Translations under genes and position numbers: made by a program | Shown here: positions 36,123-45,374 of the stretch, piece by piece | Layout: each line of letters starts with the position of its first letter | How positions within the stretch are numbered: the first letter of the stretch is position 1 | NCBI GenBank assembly: GCA_030430565.1 | Contig: JAUIKS010000013.1 | Location: 124,001-188,000, forward strand | DNA: 64,000 nucleotides | Origin: Polyangia bacterium | Lineage (GTDB): Bacteria > Myxococcota_A > Polyangia > Nannocystales > Nannocystaceae | Direction: 5' to 3' | The notes under the pieces: model-generated | The model's input: only the letters and a program-made list of their open reading frames with translations | Databases searched by the model: none | What the model was told of the DNA's origin: nothing

Positions 36123-36557
36123 ATGTTCATCAACCTATCGACTCCCGTCCTCCTGGCCGACGCGGCAGCCTCTCCACTGGGCGGACTCGTCCCGCTCATC
36201 CTGATGTTCGTGGTGTTCTACCTGATCGTCATCCTGCCGCAGCAGCGTCAGGACAAGCAGCGACGCGAGCGCGTCAACGCGGTCAAGAAGGGGGACACGG
36301 TGGTGCTCGAGGGCGGGATCATCGGGCGCGTGACCAACCCCGACGCCGGCGCGGGCCTGACGATCGTCGAGATCGCCGACCGCACGCGGGTCAAGGTCAT
36401 CAAAGAGAAGATCGTCGACATCCACGGCGGCGCCGATGCCAAGAAGGACGACGGCAAGAAGGCCGACTCCAAGAAGTCCGACTCCAAGAAGTCTGATGAG
36501 CAGGACGAGGAGCAGGCCAAGTCCAAGGGCAAGAGCAAGGGCAAGAGGGCGAGCTAA
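36123..36557 (+). CDS. yajC: Sec translocase accessory subunit YajC
   Basis: A small membrane protein that associates with SecDF and YidC. Residues about 18-40 form the single transmembrane helix (PLILMFVVFYLIVILPQQRQDKQ), followed by the YajC core (GDTVVLEGGIIGRVTNPD, IADRTRVKVIKEKI). The C-terminus is a low-complexity Lys/Asp/Ser tail with DSKKSDSKKSDEQDEE. A GTG at 36117 would add two residues. No clear ribosome-binding site is seen for either. The order yajC-secD-secF after tgt is widely conserved and supports the call. 144 residues is longer than E. coli YajC (110), because of the tail. Confidence 0.95.
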   Translation: MFINLSTPVLLADAAASPLGGLVPLILMFVVFYLIVILPQQRQDKQRRERVNAVKKGDTVVLEGGIIGRVTNPDAGAGLTIVEIADRTRVKVIKEKIVDIHGGADAKKDDGKKADSKKSDSKKSDEQDEEQAKSKGKSKGKRAS

Positions 36558-36560
36558 GAG

Positions 36561-38705
36561 ATGAAGCGCTTTCTCCGACTCAAGGCGCTGCTGCTGGCGG
36601 CCCTCATCGTCATCAGCACGCTCAACGTGCTCCCCTCGATCGCGTCGATCGCCAAGTTCGACCTCCCCGAGTGGATCACCAAGACGTTTAAAAACGAGTT
36701 CACCCTCGGCCTCGACCTTCAGGGTGGTCTCCACCTCGAGTACTCGGTCGCGGTCGACGAGGCGCTCGAGAACAAGATCGACCAGATCGCCTCGGAGCTC
36801 GAGGGTCAGTTCAAAGACCGCAAAGACGTGATCGTCACCTCGCTGCGCGAGGGTAAAGACCGCATCAAGATCACGTTCAAGAAGGCCGAGGACAAGAAGA
36901 CGGCCACCGACGACGTGCTCGGGGTCGCCTTCGCCGAGTTCGAGCGCAAGACCGACGAGGAGACGGAGACGACCATCGTCTTCAAGATGCGCGACGAGAA
37001 GATCGCCGAGGCCAAGAAAGAGTCGGTCTCGCAGGCGATCAACACGGTCACCAACCGCATCGACGCGATGGGCATCGCCGAGCCCGCCATCTACCCCAAG
37101 AACAACCAGGTGGTGATCGAGCTGCCCGGCCTCGACAACGAGGCCACGGCGATCACGACCTCGCGGCAGGACGCCGCCAACGGCCTCGAGGCGCTGCTGC
37201 GCAAGGCCGGCGCCGAGCAGGTGACCATCGCCGAGGTCCCGATGCGCTCGGAGGCCTTCCAGATCACCGTCCCCGGCAAGACCATTCGTGAGTTCCTCGC
37301 CCAGGCCCTGGGCGCCGCGCTCAAGACGACGCCCGAGGGGCAGTTCGTCAATCACGACGAGATCAAGCTCGAGCTCGAGATCGAGCCGCCCGAGGCCGGC
37401 GTCGTCGAGAGCCCCGACACCGTGACGATCTCGCTGTCAGAGGCTGCCCGCGACAAGGCGCTCGAGGAGTCCAGCGGCTTCCGTCGCCTGCTCAAGCTCA
37501 TCGAGCGCGCCGCGGTCCTCGAGATGCGCATGGTCGATGACGAGTTCAAGCTCCCGGGCAAAGACTCCATCTATCTCAAGTCGATCTACGAGGCGAACCT
37601 CGTCCGCCAGGGCATGGGCATCACCGTCGCCAAGGAGCGCGACTACGGTCACGAGGACGGCGTCAACGTCAAGGCGCCCTACGGCTTCTACGCCAAAGAC
37701 CGCGAGACCCTCGAGCGCTTCTTCAACAACCTCCCGGCTGAGTGGCGGCTGCCGCCCTCGCACATGGTCGCCTACGGGCCGATGCCGATGCAGCTGCGCA
37801 AGGACGCGCCGCCCGAGCAGATCTGGCGCACGTACGTCGTCAAGACCCGCGCTGAGGTCACCGGTGAGCGCATCCTCAACGCCAACGTCGAGCCCGATCC
37901 GCAGACCAACGTCCCCGGCGTGAGCCTCAACCTCGACCGCATCGGCGCCGACGCCTTCGAAAAGATGTCCGGCGACAACGTCGGCCGCAAGATGGCGATC
38001 ATGCTCGACGATCGGGTCAGCTCGGACCCGATCTTCAACAGCCGGATCCCCGGCGGCCGCGTCCGCATCACCATGGGCGAGACCCCCGGCATGACCGTCC
38101 GCGAGGCCGCGAACGACCTCGTGAAGGTCCTCAAGAGCGGCTCGCTGCCCGCGCGCCTCGTCAAGGAGTTCGAGATTCGCGTCGGCGCGGACCTCGGCGC
38201 CGACTCGGTGAACCGCGGGTTCTGGGCGCTGGTCGTCGGCCTCGGGCTGGTTGTGTTCTTCACCGGCATCTACTACCGCCGCGCCGGCCTCGTCGCCGTG
38301 TTCGCGCTGGTCCTCAACGTCCTCCTGGTCATCTCCGCGATGGCGTTCTTCCAGGCGACGCTGACGCTGCCGGGTATCGCGGGCCTCGTGCTGACCATCG
38401 GTATGGCGGTCGACGCGAACGTCATCATCTTCGAACGTGTCCGCGAGTTCATACGCGAGGGCTACACGGCGCGCGCGGCCATCGAGGCCGGCTACGACCG
38501 CGCGTTCACGACGATCCTCGACTCTCAGCTCACGACCGCGATCGCGGGCATCGTGCTGTGGCAGTTCGGCTCAGGCCCGATCCGTGGCTTCGCCATCACG
38601 CTGCTCATCGGCATCACGACCTCTATCTTCACCGCCGTGTTCTGCACGCGCCTGTTCTTCGACTTCCAGGCCAACCGCCGGGGCTTCGACCGCGTGTCGA
38701 TCTAG
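36561..38705 (+). CDS. secD: Protein translocase subunit SecD
   Basis: SecD with SecF uses proton motive force to complete protein export through SecYEG on the periplasmic side. The first transmembrane segment is near 8-24, followed by the GLDLQGGLHLEYSV motif (about 50-63). A large periplasmic domain runs to about 545, and five transmembrane helices lie at the C-terminus with IGMAVDANVIIFERVREF (about 610-630). At 714 residues it is longer than E. coli SecD (615); the extra lies in the periplasmic P1 region, with Lys/Glu-rich stretches near 75-150. The ATG is 3 nt after the yajC stop. Confidence 0.97.
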   Translation: MKRFLRLKALLLAALIVISTLNVLPSIASIAKFDLPEWITKTFKNEFTLGLDLQGGLHLEYSVAVDEALENKIDQIASELEGQFKDRKDVIVTSLREGKDRIKITFKKAEDKKTATDDVLGVAFAEFERKTDEETETTIVFKMRDEKIAEAKKESVSQAINTVTNRIDAMGIAEPAIYPKNNQVVIELPGLDNEATAITTSRQDAANGLEALLRKAGAEQVTIAEVPMRSEAFQITVPGKTIREFLAQALGAALKTTPEGQFVNHDEIKLELEIEPPEAGVVESPDTVTISLSEAARDKALEESSGFRRLLKLIERAAVLEMRMVDDEFKLPGKDSIYLKSIYEANLVRQGMGITVAKERDYGHEDGVNVKAPYGFYAKDRETLERFFNNLPAEWRLPPSHMVAYGPMPMQLRKDAPPEQIWRTYVVKTRAEVTGERILNANVEPDPQTNVPGVSLNLDRIGADAFEKMSGDNVGRKMAIMLDDRVSSDPIFNSRIPGGRVRITMGETPGMTVREAANDLVKVLKSGSLPARLVKEFEIRVGADLGADSVNRGFWALVVGLGLVVFFTGIYYRRAGLVAVFALVLNVLLVISAMAFFQATLTLPGIAGLVLTIGMAVDANVIIFERVREFIREGYTARAAIEAGYDRAFTTILDSQLTTAIAGIVLWQFGSGPIRGFAITLLIGITTSIFTAVFCTRLFFDFQANRRGFDRVSI

Positions 38706-38764
38706 CGCGCTAGGACGCATCGACTCGTTGTTCAGAGAGCCGCTCGAAAGAAAGTACCGACGCG

Positions 38765-40381
38765 ATGGCTGACGACAAGCAAACCGACACCGAGACCTCC
38801 AAGCAGGACTCGGACAACACGCCGAAGCAGCGCTTCTTTGAGCTGGTGCCGTGGGGCACGAACATTCAGTTCGTCAAGAACGCGCGCAAGTTCATCTTCT
38901 TCTCGGTGATCTCCATCGTCCTCGCGCTCGGGGCGATGGTCTTCAATCAGGTCAACTCGGGCGCGATCCTCAACTTCGGCATCGACTTCCGCGGCGGCAC
39001 CAACGTGCGCCTCGAGATGTCCGAGGGCTCGGAGGTCGGCGTCCAGGAGGTCCGCGATGTCCTCAAGGCCAGCGGCTACGAGGGCGCCTCGGCGGTCTCC
39101 GTGCCCGACGCCGACAACCAGGTCCTGGTCCGCCTCAAGGAGACCACGACCATCGATCGCGCGAAGTACGAGAAGTGCCTCGCCGCGCTGCAGAGCTACC
39201 CGAAGTCCAAGCTGCTCGAGGACTCGTTTCCCGAGGGCGGCAGCAAGATCTTCCTCAAGTACGACAGCCAGCCGATCCTCAGCGAGCTCGACAAGCTCAT
39301 CAACGGCGCGGGCTGTGAGGGCCAGTCCGACAACGGCATCGGCAAAGAGGGCGAGTTCCCCATCGAGATCAGCCTGATCGGCGTGGGCGCCCAGCTGACC
39401 GAGCAGATCAACGCGACCCACGGTCCGCACACCGTCGACCACATCGTCTCGTCCGAGACCGTCGGCGCGAAGGTTGGTGAGACGCTCAAGCAGGACGGCG
39501 CCAAGTCGCTGCTCTACGCCATCGGCTTCATCTTCTTCTACGTGATGATCCGCTTCGACCTCCGGTTCGCGCCGGGCGGCATCGTCGCGCTCATCCACGA
39601 CTCGATCCTGGTGCTCGGCGCGTTCGCCTTGACCGGCAAGGAGTTCACGCTCCAGACCATCGCCGCGCTGCTGACCGTCGTCGGGTACTCCATCAACGAC
39701 ACCATCGTCGTGTTCGACCGCGTTCGTGAGCGCGTCGCCCTCAGCCGCGAGACCGCGATCGAGGAGACCACCAACGTCGCGCTCAACGAGACCCTGAGCC
39801 GCACGATCCTGACCTCGGGCACTACGATGCTGGTCGTCGTCTCGATCTGGGTGCTCGGCAGCGGCCCGATCAAGGACTTCGCGTTCGCGCTGTTCATCGG
39901 CGTCATCGTCGGCACCTACTCGTCGCTGTTCATCGCCTCGCCGGTGTTCTTGTGGGTCAACCGTCGGTTCTACGGCGGCGAGGGGCACCTCAAGGGCATC
40001 GAGGAGCGTGAGGGCACCGGGACGCTGCTGTCGGGCAAGCCGCAGGAGGGCGAGATGGATTACGGCGAAGCGCCCCGCGGCTTCGAGGACGACGGCAAGG
40101 AGGAGGAAGCCCCCGGCGGCAAGAAGCGCGCCCGTCGGCGTCGTCGCCAGCGACCCGCGCCGAAGTCAGAGGGCAGCGCCAAGGCCGAGACTGCAGCGCC
40201 CGCGCCCGCGCCCGAGCCTGAGCCTGAGCTCGAGCCGAAGCGCGCGCCGGCCTCCGACCTGGATCCGGCGGACCTCCTCGATCCCGAGATCGCCGCGAAG
40301 AAAGCTGCGATGGCGATCAAGAGCGAGGGGGAGGGCCGCAAGAAGAGCCGCCGCCGTCGCCGCCGTCCGAAGTCCGAGTAG
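38765..40381 (+). CDS. secF: Protein translocase subunit SecF with a cytoplasmic C-terminal extension
   Basis: Partner of SecD. The first membrane segment is near 39-62 and is followed by the NFGIDFRGGTNVRLEM motif (about 72-87). Five further helices occur near 240-400 with YSINDTIVVFDRVRE and the final SLFIASPVFLWVNRR segment. Residues about 405-538 go beyond the normal SecF end. They are charged and low in complexity: acidic stretches, then GGKKRARRRRRQRPAPK and a Pro/Glu/Ala run, ending in a second basic cluster. Such a tail could bind the ribosome or RNA; that is inference. The transcript ends at a strong terminator. Confidence 0.95.
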   Translation: MADDKQTDTETSKQDSDNTPKQRFFELVPWGTNIQFVKNARKFIFFSVISIVLALGAMVFNQVNSGAILNFGIDFRGGTNVRLEMSEGSEVGVQEVRDVLKASGYEGASAVSVPDADNQVLVRLKETTTIDRAKYEKCLAALQSYPKSKLLEDSFPEGGSKIFLKYDSQPILSELDKLINGAGCEGQSDNGIGKEGEFPIEISLIGVGAQLTEQINATHGPHTVDHIVSSETVGAKVGETLKQDGAKSLLYAIGFIFFYVMIRFDLRFAPGGIVALIHDSILVLGAFALTGKEFTLQTIAALLTVVGYSINDTIVVFDRVRERVALSRETAIEETTNVALNETLSRTILTSGTTMLVVVSIWVLGSGPIKDFAFALFIGVIVGTYSSLFIASPVFLWVNRRFYGGEGHLKGIEEREGTGTLLSGKPQEGEMDYGEAPRGFEDDGKEEEAPGGKKRARRRRRQRPAPKSEGSAKAETAAPAPAPEPEPELEPKRAPASDLDPADLLDPEIAAKKAAMAIKSEGEGRKKSRRRRRRPKSE

Positions 40382-40401
40382 GGCAGGGCCAACCTCGATT
40401 C

Positions 40402-40431
40402 AAGACGCCGCCCGCTCGGGCGGCGTCTTTT
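40402..40431 (+). terminator. Intrinsic terminator after secF
   Basis: AAGACGCCGCCC (40402-40413), loop GCTC, then GGGCGGCGTCTT (40418-40429), a perfect 12-bp stem running into TTTTGTT. It begins 21 nt after the secF stop and closes the yajC-secD-secF unit. Confidence 0.9.
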
Positions 40432-40579
40432 GTTGGTTGGCATGGTTCTGCTGCGAGCGACAAGTTCACGAAGCGACAGCGCGCTCCCGAGACGTGGCGC
40501 TCCTCGCGTTCCTCGTCAGTCGCCCGGCGTGAATTTCACTTGTACACACACGCGCGATCCCGTCACACTGTCGAAATCC

Positions 40580-42406
40580 ATGGATGGGGCGCTCACGCAG
40601 CAGGTTGAGAACAAAGGGGCGGTGCACGCTCCATCGCCTGCGACGTCATCCCCCGCAGACACGCCCCCAGAGTTGACGCCGCGTCTCGACGTGGACGCGC
40701 ACGGGATCGATGTCGAGGCGCGCGCGCGTTCGCTCGGCGCCCCGCCGCTGCTGGTCGAGCTGTTGCTGGGACGGGGCGTCATCGATGAGCAGCGTCAGAG
40801 ACGGTTTCTCGAGCCGCGACTCGCGGATCTGAGCATCCCGGTCGAGATGGCGGGCTTCGAAGCGGCCCGCGATCTGCTGCTCTCGGCGTGGCGCGGCGGG
40901 TGGCGAGTCGGTGTGTTCGGCGACTACGACGTCGACGGCGTGACGACCTCGACGATCCTGTCGACCTTCCTCGAGGCGCTCGGGATCGAGGTCGTCGTTC
41001 GGGTGGCGTCGCGCGACAGCGGCTACGGCTTCACCCTCGACGCGGCGCGCAGCTTCCAAGAGTCCGGCGTGCAGCTAGTGCTCACCGGTGACTGCGGGAC
41101 CTCCGATCACGAGGCGCTCTCGTGGTTGCGGGAGCGCGGAATTCTGACCGCGGTCATCGACCACCACCAGGTGCCTGAGCAGATGCCGCCGACCGACGCG
41201 CTGCTCAACCCGCACCAACGCGGCTGCGGTTTCCCCTTCAAGGGGCTCTGCAGCGCCGGCGTGGCGTTTTATTTGTGCGCGGCGTTGCGGACCGCAGTCG
41301 CCCGCGAGTGCGAGGGCGCCCGGCTGCCGGACCCGCGCGCGTGGCTGGATCTCGTGGCCCTCGGCACCGTCTGCGACATGGTGCCGCTCGTCGACGAGAA
41401 CCGAATTCTCGTTCGCCACGGCCTGCGGATCCTCGCCCACCGGCTTCGGCCCGGTGTCCGCGCGTTGCTCGACAGCGCGGGCGTGGGCCGGGACGAACCG
41501 ATCGACGAAGGGCACCTCGGTTTCAAGCTCGGCCCGAGGATCAACGCGCCTGGGCGTCTCGGTCCCGCCGAACCATCGCTCCAGCTGCTGCGCGCGCGGA
41601 CCAACGCCGAGGCGCGAGCCATGGCCGATCGAGTGGAGGCTTGTAACTCGCGCAGGCGATCGCTGCAGGACACGACCGTCGCCGAGGCGATGGCGCTGTT
41701 GCGCGCCGATCCGCAGACTGACGCGCGCAGCGGCATCGTCGTGGCCCACGACGGCTGGCTCCACGGGATCGTCGGGATCGCGGCCAACGGGATCGTCGAG
41801 CGATACAAGCGACCCGCGCTGGTCCTCGCGCTCGATCGCGCGAGCGGTGAGGCCCGGGGCTCGGCGCGCACCCACGGCCCCATCGATGTTCGCGCTGCGT
41901 TGGCGTCCTGTTCAGATCTCCTGACCCGCTTCGGGGGACACCGGGCCGCCGCCGGCGTCAGCCTCGAGCTCGACCGCGTACCAGAGCTGGTCGAGGCCTT
42001 CGACAAGGCCGTGGCCGCGCAGCTCGCCGCGCTCGGCAGCGGGGCGGGGGCCGCACGCGAGGTCCACGACGGCGTGCTCGAGTTCCGCGACATCCACCCC
42101 GAATTCATGGACTCCCTCGACCGCCTCGCCCCCTTCGGGATCGAGTTCCCCGCGCCGCGCTTCGTCTGCGAGGACGCCGAGGTCATGCGCGAGCGGATGC
42201 TGCGCGGTCGGCATCTCTCCCTGCTCCTGCGACAGGCTGGAGAAATCCACATTGAGGCGATCGCCTTCGACTACGCCGGGCCACAGCTTCGGATCGGCGA
42301 CAAGGTAGGCTGCGTGTTCACGCCGGCGCGTAACCACTTCCGCGGCCGCGTTCGCTTGCAGCTGCTTTTGGAGCGCGTTTGGCGGACGGGGCGACGAAAC
42401 CCATGA
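40580..42406 (+). CDS. recJ: Single-stranded-DNA exonuclease RecJ
   Basis: RecJ degrades single-stranded DNA 5' to 3' in recombination and mismatch repair. The DHH-family metal motifs are present: GDYDVDG (Asp115-Asp119), VLTGDCGTSDHEA, and VIDHHQ (Asp194-His196). Further along are GTVCDMVPLVDENR, INAPGRLG and the DHHA1-type GFGGHRAAAG-like motif (TRFGGHRAAAGVSLE). The C-terminal OB-like domain follows to the end. 608 residues is near normal (577 in E. coli). I use the ATG at 40580, since the frame is open upstream without family similarity; a first 30 residues that are Ala/Pro/Thr-rich still seem extra. No clear ribosome-binding site is visible. Confidence 0.95.
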   Translation: MDGALTQQVENKGAVHAPSPATSSPADTPPELTPRLDVDAHGIDVEARARSLGAPPLLVELLLGRGVIDEQRQRRFLEPRLADLSIPVEMAGFEAARDLLLSAWRGGWRVGVFGDYDVDGVTTSTILSTFLEALGIEVVVRVASRDSGYGFTLDAARSFQESGVQLVLTGDCGTSDHEALSWLRERGILTAVIDHHQVPEQMPPTDALLNPHQRGCGFPFKGLCSAGVAFYLCAALRTAVARECEGARLPDPRAWLDLVALGTVCDMVPLVDENRILVRHGLRILAHRLRPGVRALLDSAGVGRDEPIDEGHLGFKLGPRINAPGRLGPAEPSLQLLRARTNAEARAMADRVEACNSRRRSLQDTTVAEAMALLRADPQTDARSGIVVAHDGWLHGIVGIAANGIVERYKRPALVLALDRASGEARGSARTHGPIDVRAALASCSDLLTRFGGHRAAAGVSLELDRVPELVEAFDKAVAAQLAALGSGAGAAREVHDGVLEFRDIHPEFMDSLDRLAPFGIEFPAPRFVCEDAEVMRERMLRGRHLSLLLRQAGEIHIEAIAFDYAGPQLRIGDKVGCVFTPARNHFRGRVRLQLLLERVWRTGRRNP

Positions 42407-42486
42407 GCGGCTCGCTGTCCCCGCAGATCGCCAATCATGCAAAAACTTACAAATCACAGGCGCGCCGGCGGTACACTTGCGGCGCG

Positions 42487-43488
42487 ATGCTTGGACACGG
42501 TCCCGACCGCGATCTCCCGATGGTCCCAGAACGGGCGTTTTCGTCCGCGCGCACAGCGTCGGCGATGTTGTCCGCAGGAGCACTCGTCGCCTCGCTCGTG
42601 ATCGGCGCAGCCTGCGGCGCACGGAGCGGAGACCCTCCGCCCGATGACGCAACCGAGACCGAGACCGAGACCGAGACCGGGACAGACTCCGAGACTGGGA
42701 CCGAGACGGACGGGACTGCGGATCCGCCGCTCGGCAGCTGCGAGAACCCGATCGTTCTGCCCCTCAAGCAGTTCACGGTGCGCGGCCGGCTGCTCGGTCC
42801 GTCGGAGCAAGACGGCTGGTGCAGCGACGGCGAGAACGATCGCGGCGCTGAGGACGTCTACCGCGTCACGGCGCCCTACGACGTGGATGTCTACTTCATC
42901 GTGCGTGACGAGACGGACTTCGAGCCGGTGATCCGCGTCGAGAAAGACATCTGCGGCGCCGGCGAGGACCTCGACGAGGACGGGACCGTCCGGATGTGCA
43001 CCAACCCGCTGGCCACGGGCGCGATTCGCTCGTTCTTCCTCGAGGCCAACGCCGAGTACTTCATCACCGTCGACTCGCCGCGCGGGGTCGACGGTCGTTA
43101 CGGCCTCGACATCCTCTACGGCCCGCCGCCCGTCGAGGCCTGCGCGCTCCACCCCTCGGTGATCACGCAGCAGCCCGGCGGCGTGTTCTTGTGGGAGAAC
43201 GAGCTGCCGGCGGGGCAGGGCTTCGCGGACGGGCCGTGCGGCGGACCTGGCACCGAGAACATATTCGCGCTCGAGATCGACTACCCCGGCGTCGCGGCCA
43301 TTGACGTCGACGGCGACGTGAACGCCGACATTCGCTCGTACTGCGGCGGCACCGGCGAGCTGGTCTGCGAGCAGAACGGCGGGTACTTCGAGTACTTCTT
43401 CGAGTCGCCGGGCACCTACTACCTCAACGTCGATCAGCCGAGCCACACGAGCGCGAATTCCTACAGCCTGCGCGTCGAGTTTGACTAG
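42487..43488 (+). CDS. Lipoprotein with Thr/Glu/Gly-rich stem and two pre-peptidase-like beta domains
   Basis: A 333-residue surface lipoprotein candidate. The signal region ends in a lipobox-like VIGAAC (Cys near 42) and is followed by a TETETETGTDSETG-type stem, a style I associate with Nannocystis-type myxobacteria. The rest forms two similar beta domains. The first (about 75-205) contains GPSEQDGWCS, DVYRVTAPYDVDVYF and ITVDSPRG; the second (about 215-330) contains NIFALEIDYPGVAAIDV and ESPGTYYLNVDQPS. These resemble bacterial pre-peptidase C-terminal (PPC) domains with conserved cysteines. Function is unknown. TACACT at 42472-42477 lies 9 nt before the ATG, hinting at a leaderless mRNA; an ATG at 42520 is an alternative start. 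Confidence 0.8.
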   Translation: MLGHGPDRDLPMVPERAFSSARTASAMLSAGALVASLVIGAACGARSGDPPPDDATETETETETGTDSETGTETDGTADPPLGSCENPIVLPLKQFTVRGRLLGPSEQDGWCSDGENDRGAEDVYRVTAPYDVDVYFIVRDETDFEPVIRVEKDICGAGEDLDEDGTVRMCTNPLATGAIRSFFLEANAEYFITVDSPRGVDGRYGLDILYGPPPVEACALHPSVITQQPGGVFLWENELPAGQGFADGPCGGPGTENIFALEIDYPGVAAIDVDGDVNADIRSYCGGTGELVCEQNGGYFEYFFESPGTYYLNVDQPSHTSANSYSLRVEFD

Positions 43489-43525
43489 CCTCCCCTCGCG
43501 GCGCGATCGGAGGTAGGATCTCGAG

Positions 43526-44038
43526 GTGTTTCGGCCGTGGTTCTTGCGCCCGTGGTTTCGCACCGCGCGCCCAGATGACTGGCTCGGTCGCCTGATGGAC
43601 GGTTTCGCGTTCGTGGTGCTCACCGTGGTCGTGCTCGTCTGCTTGCTCGGGCGGCTGCCGACGAGCTGGATCGTCGCCGTCGACGGGCACGGGATCCTCC
43701 TCCGGGTCGTCTTGCTGCTCGTCGTCGTCCCGCTCTGGGGCTGGGCGCGCGCCGTCGTCCACGCGCTGCACCCGCGCACGCCCTATCTCCTGGGCCGCAC
43801 GCTGACCGTCATCACGCACGGAGAGCGTCTCCGGGTCCGGGCCCGCGATATCGTGGCGATCCACGTCGAGCAGCGCTCGCCGGAGCAGCGCGAGGTGCTG
43901 ATCGTTGAGCTGTTCAATGGGACACAACACGACGTCTGCCCAACGGACTGGCGCGGCGCCGGGCAGCTGTTTCGCCGGCTCAACCGACTCAGCGGCGCGG
44001 GGCTCCGGAACCCGACCGCCTCGATGCCCGGCTTCTGA
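43526..44038 (+). CDS. Small membrane protein, possible PH-like domain
   Basis: Not recognised with confidence. The 170-residue product has two hydrophobic helices (about 26-44 and 58-78), then a mixed alpha/beta segment (YLLGRTLTVITHGERLRVRARDIVAIHVEQRS) that looks like a bacterial PH/DUF304-like fold. The GTG start is 37 bp after the lipoprotein stop and is preceded by GGTAGG, so cotranscription is likely. The first 20 residues are rich in Trp, Phe and Arg. It ends 5 bp before the convergent NrsF-like gene. A membrane-associated role is all that can be supported. Confidence 0.65.
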   Translation: MFRPWFLRPWFRTARPDDWLGRLMDGFAFVVLTVVVLVCLLGRLPTSWIVAVDGHGILLRVVLLLVVVPLWGWARAVVHALHPRTPYLLGRTLTVITHGERLRVRARDIVAIHVEQRSPEQREVLIVELFNGTQHDVCPTDWRGAGQLFRRLNRLSGAGLRNPTASMPGF

Positions 44039-44043
44039 GCGGC

Positions 44044-44682
44044 CTACTTCTGCCTGCGCGCGTGGATCAAGATCGCCAGCGCGCTCGTGATGACGAGGAT
44101 GACCGCCGCCGCGCCGACATGGGTCGAGATCGTGTGGGTCGGGTCGGTGGCGGGGCAATGCCAGGTCACCGCGTCGACGGTCGCCATCGCGATGCCGGCG
44201 GTCACCCAGAGCACCGCCTCGCGGCGACGGCGCTGTACGAACGCGCCGCTGAAGTACCCGAGGCCGAGCAGCCCGAGGCCGGCCGCGAACACGTAGGCGA
44301 CGCAGCCGAAGCCATCGGAGACCGCGTGACCGATCATCACGGTCAGATCCGGCGTGCCCGTCGGCAGACCGACGCCGGCGAGCAGCGTGGTGATGACCGC
44401 GAGCCCGACGACGGCGACGCGCGCGGCCGGACCGGGGAACACGAGGCCGAGCCCGATGGCGGGCAGCACCAGTAAGCACTGAACCCAGACCGCGAACTGC
44501 AGCACGATCTGCCAGACTGGCTGGGAGAACATGTCCTTTCGGAAGCCCCCGAGGATGGTCGCCAGCGCGAGGCCGCCGAGCATGATCGCCAGCGCGGGGA
44601 GGAAGTGCCGCCTGCGCTCGCGCTGGAGATCCGCGAGGTCACCCGTGATCAGGGCTTCGGCGTCGATGCGCGGGGCGTTCAT
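44044..44682 (-). CDS. DUF1109/NrsF-like membrane anti-sigma factor candidate
   Basis: A 212-residue membrane protein with about six hydrophobic helices (near 28-46, 58-82, 88-106, 118-140, 152-168 and 186-206). Near its end is a Cys/His-rich motif, HCPATDPTHTISTHVGAA, of the type seen in DUF1109/NrsF-family negative regulators of ECF sigma factors. It lies 44 bp downstream of an ECF sigma gene on the same strand, the classic arrangement for a sigma/anti-sigma pair. The N-terminus (about 1-25) is cytoplasmic and acidic, as expected for binding the sigma factor. Without a sequence search the family name remains tentative, but the context is strong. Confidence 0.72.
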   Translation of the reverse strand: MNAPRIDAEALITGDLADLQRERRRHFLPALAIMLGGLALATILGGFRKDMFSQPVWQIVLQFAVWVQCLLVLPAIGLGLVFPGPAARVAVVGLAVITTLLAGVGLPTGTPDLTVMIGHAVSDGFGCVAYVFAAGLGLLGLGYFSGAFVQRRRREAVLWVTAGIAMATVDAVTWHCPATDPTHTISTHVGAAAVILVITSALAILIHARRQK

Positions 44683-44726
44683 ATCCGTGGTGGGCGATCC
44701 TGGGCTTCGTTCCAGCGTCGGCTTGT

Positions 44727-45374
44727 TCAGTGGAACGGGTACAACAACAGGGGTAGCAAAGAGCTCGCTACGAGCCAGCGCGCGAGGGATTTATAGGCGC
44801 GGTGTGCGCGGACGCGGACGGCGCCCTCGCGGATCTTCAGCCTCCTCGCGATCTCGGCCATGCTCATACCCCGGAGTTTGTGCAGCTCGACGACCTCGCG
44901 CTGGCTAGCGGGGAGCTTGGCGATGGCGGCGTGCACCCGATCGACGATCTCGAGCTCGGCCTCGCGGTTGATGCCGATCTCCTCGATCGACGGCGCGCTG
45001 TCAGGGAGCGAAGTCACGACGTCGGCGCTCGCGTCGTCGCGGTCGCCCCGCGCCCGGACCAGGTGCTTGTCCTGTCGATACTGCTTGCGGAGATGATCCA
45101 TGGCGACGTTGCGGGCGATCGCGAAGTACCAGCCCTGAACCGCGCCGTCCGGGTTGCCGCCTTGGACGTGGAAGCGCTCGCGCGCGAGATGGGCCTTGAG
45201 CATGGCCAGCTGCACGAGGTCTTCGACCGTCGCCTCGTCGCGAACGAACTTCATCAAGAACCTGCGGAGTCGTGGAGCCAGCGTCCCGTGCAATTGCGAG
45301 AACGCTCGCCTGTCACCATCGACATATCGCTCCATCAGGGCGTGTAGCCCCTGGACGCGGGATGCGGTGGTCAC
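44727..45374 (-). CDS. ECF (sigma-70 family) RNA polymerase sigma factor
   Basis: Extracytoplasmic-function sigma factor with region 2 (about 20-95: FVRDEATVEDLVQLAMLKAH, then FAIARNVAMDHLRKQ) and region 4 (about 145-200: LPASQREVVELHKLRGMSMAEIARRLKIREGAVRVRAHRAYKSL). The linker is somewhat long and Asp-rich. The product is 215 residues from a GTG start. The C-terminus ends in a hydrophobic stretch (WLVASSLLPLLLYPF), which is unusual for a soluble sigma factor. The next gene on the strand is the membrane protein proposed to hold it inactive. The group of ECF factor could not be assigned by eye. Confidence 0.93.
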   Translation of the reverse strand: MTTASRVQGLHALMERYVDGDRRAFSQLHGTLAPRLRRFLMKFVRDEATVEDLVQLAMLKAHLARERFHVQGGNPDGAVQGWYFAIARNVAMDHLRKQYRQDKHLVRARGDRDDASADVVTSLPDSAPSIEEIGINREAELEIVDRVHAAIAKLPASQREVVELHKLRGMSMAEIARRLKIREGAVRVRAHRAYKSLARWLVASSLLPLLLYPFH

